A DNA stretch of 64,000 nucleotides. Source: Pseudomonas sp. R37(2017). GTDB lineage: Bacteria > Pseudomonadota > Gammaproteobacteria > Pseudomonadales > Pseudomonadaceae. The notes below the pieces were generated by a model. The model was given only the letters and a program-made list of their open reading frames with translations. It did no database searches and was not told the DNA's origin. Shown piece after piece: positions 16,468 through 23,877 of this stretch. The stretch is taken from positions 384,251-448,250 of the forward strand of contig NZ_NEHO01000004.1 of assembly GCF_002113375.1 (NCBI RefSeq), written 5' to 3'. Position numbers and translations under genes: made by a program. Every line of letters starts with the position of its first letter. Within the stretch, counting starts at the first letter, position 1.

Positions 16468-16716
16468 TTATTTTCCTTTCTTTTGTCGAATGCGATTTAC
16501 CATCAACTCTACGATGGTCATGCGGTATTGTTCATCGGTTAACTTGATGTTGGTGATGGTTGTTACTTTACCGGTGTTGATTGTATTAGCACTCGTGATT
16601 ACATCAACATCAGTCTTTGTATGCTGCTTTGGAAGTTGTTCTTTACTACGTCTTGCGAATGCTTTGGTAAAGCCAGCAGTGAAGTAGTCCAGTTTCGTTT
16701 TGGTATCATCACTCAT
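16468..16716 (-). CDS. Hypothetical protein, 82 aa
   Basis: Middle gene of the trio. The ATG at 16716 is chosen because it overlaps the upstream stop by 8 bp and gives MSDDTKTKLDYFTAGF; the longer frame to 16791 would overlap the upstream gene almost fully. A basic C-terminus (MVNRIRQKKGK) follows a short beta-like TGKVTTITNIKL segment. Could bind DNA or RNA; no family recognised. Confidence 0.6.
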   Translation of the reverse strand: MSDDTKTKLDYFTAGFTKAFARRSKEQLPKQHTKTDVDVITSANTINTGKVTTITNIKLTDEQYRMTIVELMVNRIRQKKGK

Positions 16717-16897
16717 AGCAATCACTCTTTGCTTCACGTAAAGCTTGAATGCCATATTCATTAACCAGACGTTCAAGCTGTTGTGAGGCACGGTTTACTT
16801 CATTTTCATCACCAGCAGCCATTGCTGATTGTTGTAACGATAAATAATGTTTCATTTGAAGCACAGCAAGGTGCCGTTCAAGCAGCGGGGTATTCAT
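16709..16897 (-). CDS. Hypothetical protein, 62 aa
   Basis: First gene of the trio. Helical, glutamine- and leucine-rich (ERHLAVLQMKHYLSLQQSAM, then NEVNRASQQLERLVNEY). ATG at 16897 behind AAAGGAATA. The stop overlaps the next start, indicating translational coupling. Not recognised. Confidence 0.6.
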   Translation of the reverse strand: MNTPLLERHLAVLQMKHYLSLQQSAMAAGDENEVNRASQQLERLVNEYGIQALREAKSDCYE

Positions 16898-17062
16898 GTA
16901 TTATTATTCCTTTGGTTTGTTGTATTGATATACACCTGAGATACGGCTGAAATAGCGTTTTCAACCCATATAAATCAAGGTGTGTAGACGTGCAAAAGTG
17001 GCAACCTAGGGGGTAGCCCAGGGTGACAGGTATTTGAGGCTATAAACGCGTTACAGAAGCTC

Positions 17063-17476
17063 TCAGCGGTACTTATCTAAGTAAGCTTCAGCAACCATTG
17101 TGCCGGTGAGAAATACATCTGATAGGTGGTGGTGATTAGCATCTGGATTGGAAGCGATCCAATGTTTAATACTTGACTCACGATCAACCGACGTTGGCGT
17201 CTGTTCATTACGAATGCGAGTGTTGACCAACTTAGCTTTACTATGTCTGTTGCCACTGATTTGTTCGCTGAAGCTTGGACAACTATCCATAAGCTCACCA
17301 ACGCTAACCAACACACCTCTGGTCAATGCCTTTTTGTGAAGTTTGTAGAAGTGGTTGAGAACAATGATTGAAGCTTCATGAAAGCTATGGTCATCATCCG
17401 GTTTTGGTGGTAATGAACTGGTTATCACTTTCAGAATGAGTTGTGATGGCTTATGTACGACTATGAAGTTACTCAT
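17063..17476 (-). CDS. Hypothetical protein, 137 aa
   Basis: Soluble protein with ATG at 17476 behind AAGGAAAA. It begins MSNFIVVHKPSQLILKV and carries a His-rich stretch (DANHHHLSDVF) near the C-terminus. About 165 bp upstream of the small-gene trio and 63 bp downstream of the RHH gene, all in one direction, so the five may share transcripts. No family recognised. Confidence 0.6.
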   Translation of the reverse strand: MSNFIVVHKPSQLILKVITSSLPPKPDDDHSFHEASIIVLNHFYKLHKKALTRGVLVSVGELMDSCPSFSEQISGNRHSKAKLVNTRIRNEQTPTSVDRESSIKHWIASNPDANHHHLSDVFLTGTMVAEAYLDKYR

Positions 17477-17539
17477 TGGTTTTCCTTATCGATAGGTGAT
17501 CCTCTGACTTGTGGTTAAAGTATTTAGGATTGAGTGGTG

Positions 17540-17695
17540 TTAGACGTTTGATTTCTTCTGTTTATCACGGCGTCGAAGGTTGTTCGTGACGCTGGTTAGC
17601 ATTACGTTAATGCAATGGGTGTGACTGGTGTACCCAGTACGCACCATTAACTCTTCTAGTTTCATCACAGCCTCTTGATTGAGGAATATCTTCAT
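17540..17695 (-). CDS. Small ribbon-helix-helix-like protein, 51 aa
   Basis: Frame found by hand: ATG at 17695, TAA at 17540-17542. Its start overlaps the TGA of the upstream 80-aa gene (ATGA), the classic coupling arrangement. The sequence MKIFLNQEAVMKLEELMVRT followed by GYTSHTHCINVMLTS has the pattern of an Arc/CopG ribbon-helix-helix: one strand, a helix, a Gly turn, a second helix, then a basic tail (LRRRDKQKK). Likely a DNA-binding regulator or antitoxin-like protein. The call rests on pattern and coupling. Confidence 0.6.
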   Translation of the reverse strand: MKIFLNQEAVMKLEELMVRTGYTSHTHCINVMLTSVTNNLRRRDKQKKSNV

Positions 17696-17934
17696 AGTGA
17701 ACGCTCACTTTGGACAGCACGATCATGTACGTATTGATTAACTGATTTTCCAGTAGCATCAGCAGCTTTGGTAATCAGTGCATGGTTAGCAATGCTGAAC
17801 ATAATCCGCTCTGGAATCATCGTGATCTTTGATTGTCGCCATACCGCGTTCCTGCATTTGCTTGAGCATGTTGCGGCATGTGATCTACGGTTGATCAGTG
17901 GTGTGGAACATCCACGGCAGAGCTTAATAGTCAT
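17692..17934 (-). CDS. Zinc-ribbon plus RHH-like protein, 80 aa
   Basis: The N-terminal half has four cysteines in zinc-ribbon spacing (LCRGCSTPL, then ATCSSKCRNAVWRQ). The C-terminal half (IPERIMFSIANHALITKAAD and GKSVNQYVHDRAV) resembles the ribbon-helix-helix of DUF1778-type antitoxins. ATG at 17934. Coupled by ATGA to the 51-aa gene. The pair looks like island transcription regulators; no toxin gene is recognised beside it. Confidence 0.65.
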   Translation of the reverse strand: MTIKLCRGCSTPLINRRSHAATCSSKCRNAVWRQSKITMIPERIMFSIANHALITKAADATGKSVNQYVHDRAVQSERSL

Positions 17935-17983
17935 AGGTATCTACCTCGTTAGTTGATAGTGTTTGTAAAATGTCCGGCATAGA

Positions 17984-18019
17984 CAAAAAGAAAGCCATAC
18001 CGGTGAGGGTTATGGCTTT
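17984..18019 (-). terminator. Terminator downstream of the integrase gene
   Basis: On the minus strand AAAGCCATA, an 11-nt loop and TATGGCTTT are followed by CTTTTTG. It lies about 200 bp beyond the integrase stop and just before the zinc-ribbon gene, separating the two transcripts. Confidence 0.7.
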
Positions 18020-18163
18020 GGGGAATTAGCTGTGGAGGAACAACTTCACATACTGACACTTGAAGGAAGGGCAAGCTGTCAGCTTGGAGATACCGGTCAA
18101 GTGAATGGCTATACACTGAGAACGGAGTGTAGCTGTTCAACTCCACTATGAGAGCATTATATC

Positions 18164-18182
18164 ACGAATGATTCTCATTGTC
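18164..18182. promoter_or_regulatory. Weak Fur-box-like sequence in the island
   Basis: ACGAATGATTCTCATTGTC matches the 19-bp Fur consensus at 13 positions and contains the palindromic ATGATTCTCAT. It lies between the integrase stop and its terminator, so no obvious gene would be controlled. Chance is possible. Confidence 0.25.
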
Positions 18183-18219
18183 AATATCCGCCTCAACTAA
18201 TGTTGACACTTAGATTAAA

Positions 18220-19740
18220 CTATTTTTGAAAATCAAAGTGTAGGAGTTGTATAGCTTCCTGCTTCTGTTCAAATGAGCATCCGCCACTGTAGACGCTCAA
18301 CGTGAACGATTTGTTCTCGTGTCCTACGATGTACGGCAGCACCTCCAAACCTACACCTGCTCGGTGAAGTTCGGTCGTGGTGGTTTTTCGGATGCTGTGG
18401 AATACGTGAAGTTTTGAGAACTCAGCTTTAGTTTTCAATCGCCCAAACTGTTTACCCAGCCTGTCAAGTCGGATGCCGTATTTGTTGTTGCCACCTTTGA
18501 ATAAGTATCCATCATTCGCTGGTGCTTGCGAACACAGACTTTTGTATAGAGGAACAAGAGATGCGTGCAACGGGATATCTCGTACACCGGCAACCGACTT
18601 GGCTTTAGGGATGTGGAAACCTATTGGTTCGTTATGCTGGTCAAATATTGTGTCAACCGGTTCAATTCGCCCGATTTCCTCAATCCTAGCGCCCGTGTAT
18701 GCACCAAAGATGATGAGATTGGCTAAATCGTCTTTACCGCCTTCTCGGGCTGTCTTGTACAGGTCTTCAATCTCTTTACGGGTGAAGGGAAGATATGATT
18801 CACCGGCTTCTTTACCAACTTTTGGTAGATCGTGACCATCGAACGGGCACTGCTGCCCGGTGAATTCATCACGGAACTGAGCGTTGTATTTTATAGCCCA
18901 TTTCCAGAAATCTCGTCCCGACCACAAGTAGTTCAAAAGGGTCTGGCGGGCACCACCTTGTTTTTTCACAAAGTTGTGGATGGTGTCGAAGGTGAGCGGG
19001 GCACCTTCAGTTGTCAGGAACTTGGATATCTTTTCAACGCGAGCTTTATGACTATCACGGGTTTTCTCTGATTCGATTTGTGTGACAAGGTACTTTACCC
19101 ATGCTTCAATCATGGATGGGCTGATTGGTGAGCGTGGTTTGTACAATGTCGGATTACGTACAATCGCTTGAGCTTCCTGATGCTCTTCGTCAGACAGGTT
19201 GTATTCATATGCAGCAACGACGGCTTCAGCATCTCCTTGGATCGACAGAAGATTGTGATGTAGGACTACGGCGTCACCAGCTGTCATACCTTTTTCGCAG
19301 GCATCATTGAATTTCTTTACATGGTCGGTTACACGAGCAGCTAATGCATGCTCTCCCATTTCTTCCATGGCTTTCGCCATTTCCAATAGTTTTCCAATGA
19401 ATAAGCCGTCAGGGCGATCAGGAACAACATCTAGATTTATCGGGGTGAGTAGCAGAGATACGCCATCGTTTTGCTTCTGCTTCAATTGTTTTCCAAGCTC
19501 ATGCTGGGCAAGTCGCCATTCGTCTCCCTTATTACCTTTTGCCGTTCTCGCCGCTTCAATGTCAGCTTTCCATTGTGAAAGGATCGGCAGACGGCGGAGC
19601 ATTGCCTCCGATCTCATGCCGGTTTTGAGTGACTGGATCAACACGGTTCGATTGCCAAGCGCCCGGCGGACATCCTTCGGTACATCAAGCCGGACATACC
19701 ACGTTGATTCGTTTTTCTTTTGGAAAATATGATCAGCCAT
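18220..19740 (-). CDS. Tyrosine integrase of the island
   Basis: Site-specific recombinase, 506 residues from the ATG at 19740 (MADHIFQKK); the GTG-type start at 19752 adds four residues only. Catalytic residues: Arg352 (YTGARIEEI), His448 and Arg451 (HSIR), His474 (VGHE), Tyr484 (SVYSGG). The N-terminal part (FQKKNESTWYVRLDVPKDVR) is the DUF6538-like region of Pseudomonas and Burkholderia island integrases. The gene starts 116 bp inside attR, with arm-type repeats between, so the promoter overlaps them and autoregulation is likely. Confidence 0.95.
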   Translation of the reverse strand: MADHIFQKKNESTWYVRLDVPKDVRRALGNRTVLIQSLKTGMRSEAMLRRLPILSQWKADIEAARTAKGNKGDEWRLAQHELGKQLKQKQNDGVSLLLTPINLDVVPDRPDGLFIGKLLEMAKAMEEMGEHALAARVTDHVKKFNDACEKGMTAGDAVVLHHNLLSIQGDAEAVVAAYEYNLSDEEHQEAQAIVRNPTLYKPRSPISPSMIEAWVKYLVTQIESEKTRDSHKARVEKISKFLTTEGAPLTFDTIHNFVKKQGGARQTLLNYLWSGRDFWKWAIKYNAQFRDEFTGQQCPFDGHDLPKVGKEAGESYLPFTRKEIEDLYKTAREGGKDDLANLIIFGAYTGARIEEIGRIEPVDTIFDQHNEPIGFHIPKAKSVAGVRDIPLHASLVPLYKSLCSQAPANDGYLFKGGNNKYGIRLDRLGKQFGRLKTKAEFSKLHVFHSIRKTTTTELHRAGVGLEVLPYIVGHENKSFTLSVYSGGCSFEQKQEAIQLLHFDFQK

Positions 19741-19757
19741 ACATAGCACCAAGGCGT

Positions 19758-19796
19758 GAGTAGTAGTGTGAATTCTACTACTATTTTCTACTACTA
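19758..19796. repeat. Right arm-type repeats upstream of the integrase
   Basis: TTCTACTACTA at 19773-19783 and 19786-19796, and an inverted GAGTAGTAG at 19758-19766. They match the tandem repeat at 11902-11927 inside the other end and lie between the integrase start and attR. Confidence 0.6.
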
Positions 19797-19855
19797 TTGG
19801 TGGTGAAGGCCAATAAATACTGGGTTTGTTGGGGTTAAAGATCGTTATCGGAGAT

Positions 19856-19875
19856 TCCCTATCTCTCCGCCATTA
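19856..19875 (+). repeat. attR: right copy of the 20-bp island direct repeat
   Basis: TCCCTATCTCTCCGCCATTA, identical to 11824-11843. Only this 3' fragment of tRNA-Ser is present here; the base before it differs from the tRNA. Confidence 0.92.
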
Positions 19876-19880
19876 CACAG

Positions 19881-19916
19881 AAAAAGCCCCGTAGCTGAAA
19901 AGCTCCGGGGCTTTTT
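19881..19916 (+). terminator. Original chromosomal terminator of tRNA-Ser
   Basis: AAAAAGCCCCG-TAGCT, GAAA loop, AGCT-C-CGGGGCTTTTT. It lies immediately past attR and would have followed tRNA-Ser before the island arrived. Confidence 0.85.
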
Positions 19917-20079
19917 CGTTTCCGGAGCTTTTTCCAGCGGTCTATCGCTGCCTGCATCCGATCAAGGAAATCCAGTAGCTGAAACGTGAACCGCATCAGG
20001 CTGTTGAACTTGAGTTGGATGGACGGCAGTTGCCCCGGCTACCTAAACTGTCAGCAGATTTGGGGATCGGGGGCAGTGG

Positions 20080-21006
20080 ATGAATCGTAACGAACTTCGC
20101 AAGGCGGATATCAACCTGATGGTGGTATTCGAAACGCTGATGCTGGAGCGCAATGTCACTCGGGTGGCGGAGAAGCTGTTTCTCGGGCAGCCGACCATCA
20201 GCTCTGCACTCAACCGCTTGCGTGCGATGTTCAATGATCCGCTGTTCATACGCGTGGGTCATCGCATGGAGCCGACGGCTCGGGCAGAGGAGATCATCAG
20301 GCATCTGTCGCCGGCGCTGGATTCCTTGTCCGTGGCCTTGAGCCTGACCCATGATTTTGACCCGGCCAGCAGCACGATGACATTCCGCATCGGTTTGTCC
20401 GACGATGTCGAGTTCGGCCTGTTGCCGCCATTGCTGCGAGCCCTGCGCCAGGAAGCGCCGAAAGTGGTGTTTGTGGTGCAGCATGTCGATTACTGGCGGA
20501 TTCCCGACTTGCTGGCGTCCGGCGATATCACGGTGGGTATCAGCCAGACCCGTGGCTTGCCTGCCAATGCCAAGCGCAAGTTGCTTCGGCACATCCAGCC
20601 CTGCATATTGCGCGCCGATGCCAGCGACACGGCGCTGACCCTCGATGAGTATTGCGCGCGACCCCATGTGCTGGTGTCCCACACCGCCAACGTCAGTGGC
20701 TACGCCGACGAATGGCTGGCGGAAATCGGCCGCACGCGCCAGGTGGTGCTCTCGGTACCGCAATACAGTTCGTTGCCGGCACTGCTCGCCGGGACAGACC
20801 TGATTGCCAGCCTGCCGGACTACGCCGCCGAGGCGATGGCTGCTTCGGGAATGCTGTACAAGGAACCCTTTCCCTTCAAGACACCGACCCTGGATTTGTC
20901 CATGGTCTGGCTCAGTCATGTCGATACCGACCCCGCCGAGCGCTGGTTGCGCTCGCGCCTGGAGGCATTCATGAGTGAGCGTGCCGTCTTGCCGCTGCCC
21001 GAATGA
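20080..21006 (+). CDS. LysR family transcriptional regulator
   Basis: 308 residues. N-terminal winged helix (ADINLMVVFETLMLERNVTR, then AEKLFLGQPTISSALNRLR), then a periplasmic-binding-protein-like effector domain. The D-x-N-L-x-x-F opening puts it in the NodD/LeuO-like branch. ATG at 20080 behind GGGGG. The CHMI-like gene follows 55 bp downstream in the same direction and a second LysR gene converges on it. Target and inducer unknown; control of the tautomerase gene is inferred from position. Confidence 0.9.
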   Translation: MNRNELRKADINLMVVFETLMLERNVTRVAEKLFLGQPTISSALNRLRAMFNDPLFIRVGHRMEPTARAEEIIRHLSPALDSLSVALSLTHDFDPASSTMTFRIGLSDDVEFGLLPPLLRALRQEAPKVVFVVQHVDYWRIPDLLASGDITVGISQTRGLPANAKRKLLRHIQPCILRADASDTALTLDEYCARPHVLVSHTANVSGYADEWLAEIGRTRQVVLSVPQYSSLPALLAGTDLIASLPDYAAEAMAASGMLYKEPFPFKTPTLDLSMVWLSHVDTDPAERWLRSRLEAFMSERAVLPLPE

Positions 21007-21061
21007 ACAGGGCGAGGCTCTGTCATACGTACGACCTTTCCATTCACTTAGGAGTCAACTC

Positions 21062-21427
21062 ATGCCTCACCTGCACATGGAATACACCGCCAACCTGACT
21101 GACCTGAATGCCGATGTGGCACTGATGCGGCTGAACAATGCCCTGGTGGGCTCCGGTCAGTTCGCTGCCGAATTCGACATCAAGAGCCGCGCGGTCAAGG
21201 TCGATACGTTCAAGGTCGGTACGGCAATGGCTGAACGTGCGTTCGTGCATGTGAAGCTGGCGCTGTTGAGTGGTCGTTCCGCAGAGATCAAGAAACAGCT
21301 GTCTGAAAGTCTGCTGGCAGTGGTGCGGGATCTGTGTGAATGGCCGAGCAGCATTGAGGTCCAGTTGTGCGTGGAAATTCTCGACATCGATCGCGACTCC
21401 TACAGCAAGACGGCCATCAATAACTGA
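21062..21427 (+). CDS. 5-carboxymethyl-2-hydroxymuconate delta-isomerase family protein
   Basis: 121 residues from the ATG at 21062 (SD TAGGAG). Tautomerase superfamily: the catalytic N-terminal proline follows Met (MPHLHMEYTANL). The fold continues with IKSRAVKVDTFKVG and FVHVKLALLSGRS, as in CHMI (HpcD/HpaF) of homoprotocatechuate degradation. No other hpa genes are nearby, so the true substrate may differ. Lies between two LysR genes. Confidence 0.8.
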   Translation: MPHLHMEYTANLTDLNADVALMRLNNALVGSGQFAAEFDIKSRAVKVDTFKVGTAMAERAFVHVKLALLSGRSAEIKKQLSESLLAVVRDLCEWPSSIEVQLCVEILDIDRDSYSKTAINN

Positions 21428-21430
21428 ACA

Positions 21431-22369
21431 TCAGGTTGATTCCAGCCCGGCGCAGGCCAGGATCACTTGTTCTCGCAACCAGGTGTTGGCGCTGTCCTGA
21501 TCGACATTCCGGTTCCACTGCATCTCGAGGGTGAAGCTCGGCAAGCCTTCGGGAGCTTCACAGTGATTGAAGCTGTCTGCTCTGGCCAGCAGTTGTCGGA
21601 TGCGCCGGGGCAGGGTCAGGGCATAGTCGGTGCCGCTGATCAGCTTCAGCGCCGCACTGTAGCTGTTGGCGCGTGCAACGATCTGGCGCTGTTGTGCCTG
21701 CTGTGCGAGCCAGCCATCGACCATGTTGGTCGCGGACGTCCAGGGTGTCGGGAACACGTGCCGACGTTCGACATAGGCTTGCAGACTCAAGCGTGATTCC
21801 ACCGGTGCGGCGTGTTTGTCGAAAACACACACCAGATCATCTTCGAGCAGTGTCCGGGATTTGAAATCGGCGTGACGGCGATGAAAGTTCGGGCCGAAGC
21901 ACATCACCAGATCGAGGCTGCCGTCGCGCAACGCTTCGGCAGGAATGTCGGCTTCGAGTTTGAACACATTGACCATCACCGGAAGATCGGCGAGATCGAA
22001 GGTTTTCAACAGGCGCGGCAGGATCAACTGCTCGAAATATTCCGGTGCGCAGATGTTGAAGGTCACGGTTTGCAGGCTCGGGTCGAATGCGGGTGAGCCG
22101 GCGTGGCACAGGTTGATGTTTTCCAGGACTTTCAGCGCGTGGGGGTACATCGCGTCAGCCTTGCCGGTGGGCTGCATGCCGCCGGTACGGGTATTGATGA
22201 ACAGCTCGTCCTCGAAAATGGCGCGCAGTTTTTTCAGGCAGTAACTCACTGTCGACTGGCTGACGCAAAGTGTCTCGGACACTCCGGTGACGCTGTTCTG
22301 CTCGTACACGGCGACGAACACCAGGAGGTCCTGCATGTCGAGTTTTCTAAGCGAATTACTGTTCAGCAT
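21431..22369 (-). CDS. LysR family transcriptional regulator
   Basis: 312 residues; winged helix at 9-68 (DMQDLLVFVAVYEQNSVTGV, then VSQSTVSYCLKKLR), with an effector-binding domain beyond. Convergent with the tautomerase gene (3-bp gap) and 115 bp downstream of the DMT exporter gene on the same strand. The L-R-K-L-D-M-Q-D-L start is of the same broad branch as the neighbouring LysR. Target unknown. Confidence 0.9.
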   Translation of the reverse strand: MLNSNSLRKLDMQDLLVFVAVYEQNSVTGVSETLCVSQSTVSYCLKKLRAIFEDELFINTRTGGMQPTGKADAMYPHALKVLENINLCHAGSPAFDPSLQTVTFNICAPEYFEQLILPRLLKTFDLADLPVMVNVFKLEADIPAEALRDGSLDLVMCFGPNFHRRHADFKSRTLLEDDLVCVFDKHAAPVESRLSLQAYVERRHVFPTPWTSATNMVDGWLAQQAQQRQIVARANSYSAALKLISGTDYALTLPRRIRQLLARADSFNHCEAPEGLPSFTLEMQWNRNVDQDSANTWLREQVILACAGLEST

Positions 22370-22483
22370 CCATTGCGTCTCGCTGCGTCCCTTGCGCTGA
22401 CCCTGTGCAAGGGTGAGCGAATGATCCTAGCGGAATGAGAGGGAATGGAGAATGCCTGGCAGGAAGTTTCGCCCAAGGACCTT

Positions 22484-23401
22484 TCAGCTCTGGACCATCG
22501 CTGACACAGCGCTACGGCTGGACATCAATAGCGCGAACATGCCGATACCCACCAGTACCGCGCCGGCCAACTCCAGCGGAAGCGGCATCTGGCGCCCCCA
22601 GAACCAGTGAAACAAGGTGATGAACAGCGTACTCAGGTAGATATAGGAAATCACCGAAGACGGCGCGATCACGCCGATGGCCCGGTGCAACAGCCAAAAC
22701 GTCGCCAGGGTGGCGAACACCGCCAGGTACATCAGCCAGTAGAAATCGTTGAGCGTCAGAAATGATGCCGAACGCCAACCGCCACTGAGTCCGCAGAACA
22801 CCAGCAGGAACAGCGCACCGAACAGCATGTTCCAGAACGTCATGGGCACTGGCCCGCGCCCCTTGAGGCTATTGGCTTTCAGGCGCTGGCTGAGAGGGGC
22901 GTAGAGTGCCATCGCCAGGCAACCGATGCCGTACACCGTCAGTGCGTACGCTGATGGCAACTCGTCGGGGCCGGTGCCTTTCAAGATCAGCAGCACTGCC
23001 CCGGCAGCGGCGAGCAGCATCGGCACAATCCGTTGTTTCAGGCGGCTGTCCGGTGTCAGGACGGCTTCGAACCCCAGGGTCATCAGTGGCACCAGGGTGA
23101 ACATCGTCCCGGTGTTGACGGCCGAGGTGTAGCGCAATGCTTCGAACAATGAGCCGAAGTACAGCGCCAGCAGCAGGCCGAGCACCGCGTGGCCCAGCAG
23201 TCCGCGGACGGTCATGACGGTATCGCCTTTATGCAGCAACAGCGGCAGAAACACCAATGCGCACAACAGCAGGCGCAAACCGGTCAGCAGGATCGGATCG
23301 ATGGCCTGGCTGACTTGCGCCGCTGCGGAAAACGATGCGGCGATCAATAACGCCCAAAGCAGCATGCTCGCGTGAGCGGTGGCGAAACCGGTGGTTTTCA
23401 T
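22484..23401 (-). CDS. DMT superfamily (EamA) transporter
   Basis: 305 residues from the ATG at 23401 (GGAG upstream); an upstream TTG at 23434 adds eleven unlikely residues. About ten transmembrane helices in two EamA repeats, e.g. SMLLWALLIAASFSAAAQVS and YWLMYLAVFATLATFWLL. Probably exports amino acids or related metabolites. Divergent from the glutamine-synthetase-like gene across 476 bp. Confidence 0.88.
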   Translation of the reverse strand: MKTTGFATAHASMLLWALLIAASFSAAAQVSQAIDPILLTGLRLLLCALVFLPLLLHKGDTVMTVRGLLGHAVLGLLLALYFGSLFEALRYTSAVNTGTMFTLVPLMTLGFEAVLTPDSRLKQRIVPMLLAAAGAVLLILKGTGPDELPSAYALTVYGIGCLAMALYAPLSQRLKANSLKGRGPVPMTFWNMLFGALFLLVFCGLSGGWRSASFLTLNDFYWLMYLAVFATLATFWLLHRAIGVIAPSSVISYIYLSTLFITLFHWFWGRQMPLPLELAGAVLVGIGMFALLMSSRSAVSAMVQS

Positions 23402-23877
23402 GGAAGGCTCCGGGTCAATGGGTGTGGCGACCAATTAGGCGCGTGTCGCCTGGAAGCGGCAAATCAGAAAATCCGGCGTGGTATCTGGAAATTAAATACT
23501 GTGGGAGAGGAATGTTTAGCCAGACCACATCCAAGGTTCTTCAAATCCTGATTTAACGACTCAACCCATCGTGTGACGCTGCGGGTCTTCTGTTTTCTGC
23601 GGTTCACTCTATGGACGGTTGGCCAGTCGTAATCCACCTCAAGGCATCCGCTGGCGCTCGAGCGTCGAGCCTTGGTCGTCGGTTCACGTCCGCCACCGCG
23701 CCAAACCTCTCTGCACTTCCTTCTGAACTGGCCTTCTGGGCGCTTTGGCATTGCCGCCATGCGCGCCCGCCGGATTCCCGCTTTTTCTGCTGATTATCCC
23801 TACATTTTCCGGTTGAAGCCGGGATCAAAGCGCGGGTGCTTTTGCGTGCCCGTATGACGCGGAAAAAGAGAATTCCC
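23402..23877. other. 476-bp divergent region with no supported gene
   Basis: Lies between the EamA transporter and the glutamine-synthetase-like gene. Open frames exist on both strands but show no family resemblance or convincing SD. It presumably holds both promoters; no clear operator was found by eye. The 3' part (23600-23800) is G+C-rich and could be transcribed leader. Confidence 0.4.

Larger units (their letters stand above)
11824..19875. mobile_element. Genomic island integrated at tRNA-Ser(CGA)
   Basis: About 8.03 kb between two identical 20-bp repeats. It has a tyrosine integrase by the right repeat, arm-like repeats near both ends, a serine recombinase, and a cargo of small, mostly unrecognised genes. 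Base composition is visibly more A+T-rich than the flanks: the line at 14161 has 28 G+C of 60 and the dapA line at 8221 has 33 of 60. No capsid, tail, terminase, relaxase or replication-initiator gene was recognised, so it is best called an integrative island of unknown mobilisation. The flanking genes purC and a LysR gene would be neighbours without it. Confidence 0.9.

Noticed and set aside
17949..18146. 65-codon minus-strand frame after the integrase
   Set aside because: It spans the terminator hairpin at 17984-18019 and has no convincing SD or protein-like pattern.
11824..19875. Island read as a prophage
   Set aside because: No capsid, tail, terminase, portal, lysis or phage repressor gene could be recognised.
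23464..23760. 98-codon minus-strand frame upstream of the glutamine-synthetase-like gene
   Set aside because: No SD and no recognised domain; it lies in the divergent control region. Left uncalled, though weak coding potential cannot be excluded.
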